Part shown: positions 33,109-34,541 of the stretch, piece after piece
Layout of the letters: each line of letters starts with the position of its first letter
Position numbering within the stretch: position 1 is the stretch's first letter
NCBI GenBank assembly: GCA_009787945.1
Contig: WQSI01000003.1
Coordinates: 1-34,541, forward strand
Direction: 5' to 3'
DNA: 34,541 nucleotides
Origin: Defluviitaleaceae bacterium
GTDB taxonomy: Bacteria > Bacillota > Clostridia > Lachnospirales > WRAX01
Made by a program: the position numbers and the translations under genes
The notes under the pieces: generated by a model
What the model was told of the DNA's origin: nothing
Seen by the model: only the letters and a program-made list of their open reading frames with translations
The model's database searches: none

Positions 33109-34479
33109 CTACACATCGAATTTATAAAACACCTCAATTTCGTCATCGGTAATCACAATTCTTTCAACACAGGAGCGGATTATGTTTTTTTGCTCTTGTT
33201 TTGTCATGTATTCCCAAGTTTCTTCAAGGGTTTCCAAGGTTTTTTTGACACTTTCAATTTTCCCTGCAATAACATTGCGCTCTTGCTCTGTGGTTATTTG
33301 GGTTTGGATTTTTGCCAGTTGCTTTTGATGCTCTTTTATAGTGTCCAGCAGTATTTCGTTGCCATTGTCAGCGTAAACATTGTAAAGCCGCTTGATTTTT
33401 TTTGCAACATCCTCATATCTGCCCCGCAAAACCTCCAGGACAGATTGGGCAGTTGCCCGAATGTCATCAACCTTTTTTTGTTTTAAAGAAAAGGAAAATA
33501 AATCCCCAATGACGATGCTTTCAACATCCCTCGCCCATTGCATCTTATTATTACAGTCTGTGTCTTTCATCAAGTGAGCCTTGCTTTTATCCCTAGAATA
33601 GCAAAGGATTTTGCAGTCGTGTTTGCCCCATTTTTGATAGCGCATTTTTGCCCCGCATTTGCCGCAGACCATCAGCCCCGTAAACAAATAACCCCCAGAG
33701 CTAACACGGCTGATTGAACGCTCTGCCATATAATCCATAGCCTTATTATAAATTTCCAAACTTACTATTGGTTCATGCTTCCCTAAAAATTCCTCATCAT
33801 TATAAATTATGTAGCCTGCGTTAGACTTGCGCTCCAAAATTTGAATGGCAAGCTTTTCATATTTCAAGCCCAATATTTGGGCGATTTTGCTGGTGGAATA
33901 GCCCTCTAAATACAAATCATAAATTTTGCGGACGGTTTCCGCATCTTTGTTCGGCACAAGAATCCCCTGCTCTTTGTCGTAGTCATAGCCGAAAGGTATG
34001 CGCCCGCCTCCCATCCAAAACCCCGCCTTTACCCGCTCTCTCATGCCCATTCTTGTCCGTTCACGGATGTTTTCCCGCTCAAGCTGGGCAAAGGCAGACA
34101 AGATGCCCAGCATCAAGCGCCCTAAAGGGGTTGATGTGTCCATGCTTTCCTGTGTGGAAATAAAATCAACCCCGTGGGGATTGAAAACATCTTCAATCAA
34201 ATACAGAGTGTCTTTTTGGCTGCGGGAAAGCCTGTCAAGTTTATAAACCAACACGGTGTTGATAGCTTTATTTTTCACATCAGAAATCAGCCGCTGAAGC
34301 TCAGGCCTTTCCATATTGCTGCCTGTGTACCCGCCGTCAATATAAAAGTCAAAATTTTTAATGCCCTTGGAAGCGCAATGACCTGCCAGCATCTCTTTTT
34401 GGGCATCAATAGAATAACCCTCTTCCCGCTGGGCATCTGTGGAAACCCTAATATAAATCCCTGCTTTGCCATGCACCAC
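33109..34479 (-). CDS. Large serine recombinase (SpoIVCA-like) next to sigG
   Basis: A site-specific recombinase of about 456 residues. Seen: the resolvase N-terminal domain with catalytic serine in YIRVSTDAQREEGYS, YKLDRLSRS, AQLERENIRERT, the Recombinase domain (GFWMGGGRIPFGYDYD onward), a zinc ribbon (VCGKCGAKM then CNNK) and a coiled-coil C-terminal part. SpoIVCA and phage integrases of this class act on a single att pair without host cofactors. GTG 34479 has GAGGTG 6 bases before it; GTG 34488 is in frame but lacks a good ribosome site. The stop lies 15 bases from the sigG fragment. Bases 34480-34541 hold only its upstream sequence; no other gene is visible there. Confidence 0.92.
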   Translation of the reverse strand: MVHGKAGIYIRVSTDAQREEGYSIDAQKEMLAGHCASKGIKNFDFYIDGGYTGSNMERPELQRLISDVKNKAINTVLVYKLDRLSRSQKDTLYLIEDVFNPHGVDFISTQESMDTSTPLGRLMLGILSAFAQLERENIRERTRMGMRERVKAGFWMGGGRIPFGYDYDKEQGILVPNKDAETVRKIYDLYLEGYSTSKIAQILGLKYEKLAIQILERKSNAGYIIYNDEEFLGKHEPIVSLEIYNKAMDYMAERSISRVSSGGYLFTGLMVCGKCGAKMRYQKWGKHDCKILCYSRDKSKAHLMKDTDCNNKMQWARDVESIVIGDLFSFSLKQKKVDDIRATAQSVLEVLRGRYEDVAKKIKRLYNVYADNGNEILLDTIKEHQKQLAKIQTQITTEQERNVIAGKIESVKKTLETLEETWEYMTKQEQKNIIRSCVERIVITDDEIEVFYKFDV

Positions 34480-34541
34480 AGACCTCACCTCTGTTCTGAC
34501 AGCCTTTGGTTTACAGCTCTAATAACCTCCGAAACCACGCC

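Noticed and set aside
1-34541. tRNA, rRNA and CRISPR arrays
   Set aside because: No cloverleaf, rRNA stretch or regularly spaced repeat was recognised by eye.

Overview
The window comes from a spore-forming, strictly anaerobic member of the Firmicutes, most likely a clostridium. It carries the sporulation genes spoIIID, spoIIE and part of sigG, an anaerobic ribonucleotide reductase pair (nrdD, nrdG), fatty acid genes using FabK, and Gram-positive style ribosome binding sites with many GTG and TTG starts. I saw no rRNA, tRNA or CRISPR array.

Layout. 1-4293 (minus): a metallophosphatase running off the left edge, then fabG, fabD, fabK and fabH, read from a strong promoter upstream of fabH. 4400-5026: an HD-GYP-like protein. 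5047-6902: a disturbed sporulation locus. A 5' fragment of spoIIID with its flanking promoter lies left of an orphan zinc/HNH-like gene (445 aa), and an intact spoIIID lies on the right. The HNH-like gene therefore sits between two direct copies of the same region. 7195-9611: a nitroreductase, a REP-like hairpin, a coiled-coil membrane protein and dCTP deaminase. 9608-9963: a decayed REP-associated transposase. 9960-17575 (minus): a single tight operon, uvrB, PD-(D/E)XK nuclease, cytosine-5 methyltransferase, HNH nuclease, uvrA. A restriction-modification module is thus built into the excision repair operon, and UvrA has an extra C-terminal domain. 17757-20309: an anchored surface protein and dnaX, which appears to start at ATT. 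20311-26510: two lipoproteins, a chemoreceptor fused to a cyclic-nucleotide-binding domain, and a MATE exporter. 26578-29221: nrdG and nrdD. 29429-31841: spoIIE with the unusual 21-base promoter spacing known for Spo0A-activated promoters. 31908-32594: a TerC-family membrane protein. 32591-34541: the 3' two thirds of sigG, cut off in sigma region 2 and joined directly to a large serine recombinase gene that continues toward the right edge.

The most striking result is that two sporulation regulators, spoIIID and sigG, have been hit by insertions. The sigG case looks like a skin-type intervening element, but in a forespore sigma factor, where excision would be inherited by the spore. The restriction module inside uvrBA and the HNH-like gene with long target duplication look like two separate arrivals of nuclease genes. 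No operon boundary was tested experimentally; promoters and terminators are called by eye.
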